IMG/VR virus record: IMGVR_UViG_3300027760_000071 | Span: 1-26,904 of that record | Strand: one strand, 5' to 3' | Source: a virus | DNA length: 26,904 nt | Part shown: positions 26,860 through 26,904 of the stretch, piece after piece | How the letters are laid out: every line of letters begins with the position of its first letter | Numbering within the stretch: the stretch's first letter is position 1 | Made by a program: the position numbers and the translations under genes | The notes under the pieces: generated by a model | The model's database searches: none | Told to the model about the DNA's origin: nothing | The model's input: only the letters and a program-made list of their open reading frames with translations

Positions 26860-26868
26860 TGGCTCTGA

Positions 26869-26874
26869 TATAAT
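26869..26874 (+). promoter_or_regulatory. Leaderless -10 (TATAAT) near window end
   Basis: CTGATATAAT, with 6 nt to ATG 26881. Confidence 0.55.
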
Positions 26875-26880
26875 AATATG

Positions 26881-26904
26881 ATGCTAACAATAACTCTAAT
26901 CCTA
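26881..26904 (+). CDS. Start of a truncated gene (cut by window end)
   Basis: Eight codons are visible, ATG then LTITLIL, following TATAAT by exactly 6 nt. The hydrophobic start hints at a signal or membrane segment, but too little is present to say more. Confidence 0.4.

Overview
This window looks like part of the genome of a tailed double-stranded DNA phage (Caudoviricetes), low in G+C, that probably infects an actinobacterium. Support comes from a lytic-transglycosylase domain, collagen-like tail fibres and BppU-like tail proteins, a DUF932 protein, a gp88-family protein and an HNH protein with the N-terminal Cys/His motif often seen in actinophages. It also carries one tRNA-Asp and dozens of very short, tightly overlapping genes. 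The low G+C and heavy use of leaderless starts would suit a low-G+C actinobacterium such as the freshwater Nanopelagicales, but the host is inferred, not seen.

Layout. (1) 1-337, plus strand: the end of a transglycosylase-like protein, then a terminator. (2) 368-4675, minus strand: a tight operon of a Cys-rich protein, two 2-oxoglutarate/Fe(II) oxygenases, a protein O-fucosyltransferase-like enzyme, a GDP-mannose 3,5-epimerase-like enzyme and a GT11-like glycosyltransferase. (3) 4729-11073, minus strand: tail-fibre and adhesion proteins, including a Pro-rich, Cys-rich fibre ending in a Hint domain and two collagen-like proteins. (4) 11344-11610, minus strand: a one-helix membrane protein, divergent from a DHH-type phosphoesterase-like gene (plus strand). 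(5) 12.4-24.5 kb, mostly plus strand: many small early-type genes in short operons, separated by regulatory cassettes, with DUF932, gp88 and tRNA-Asp among them. (6) 24.1-25.1 kb: a repeat-rich, largely non-coding stretch with DnaA boxes and short iterated motifs, a candidate replication origin. (7) 25.05-26.9 kb: divergent GIY-YIG-like and HNH genes, a third oxygenase and small zinc-finger-like proteins.

How the parts may work together. The sugar-nucleotide epimerase, two fucosyltransferase-fold enzymes and P4H-like oxygenases lie directly downstream of fibres rich in Ala/Val/Thr-Pro repeats and Gly-X-Y repeats. This suggests, but does not prove, that the phage hydroxylates and glycosylates its own fibres.

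Regulation is the other striking theme. Thirteen genes have a -10 hexamer ending exactly 6 nt before the start codon, which predicts leaderless mRNAs. Several intergenic regions repeat one order of elements: hairpin, CACGTG, paired DnaA boxes, a TGTGA-N6-TCACA palindrome (Crp/GlxR-like), then a promoter. All of this is read by eye from the sequence; no database search or folding program was run.
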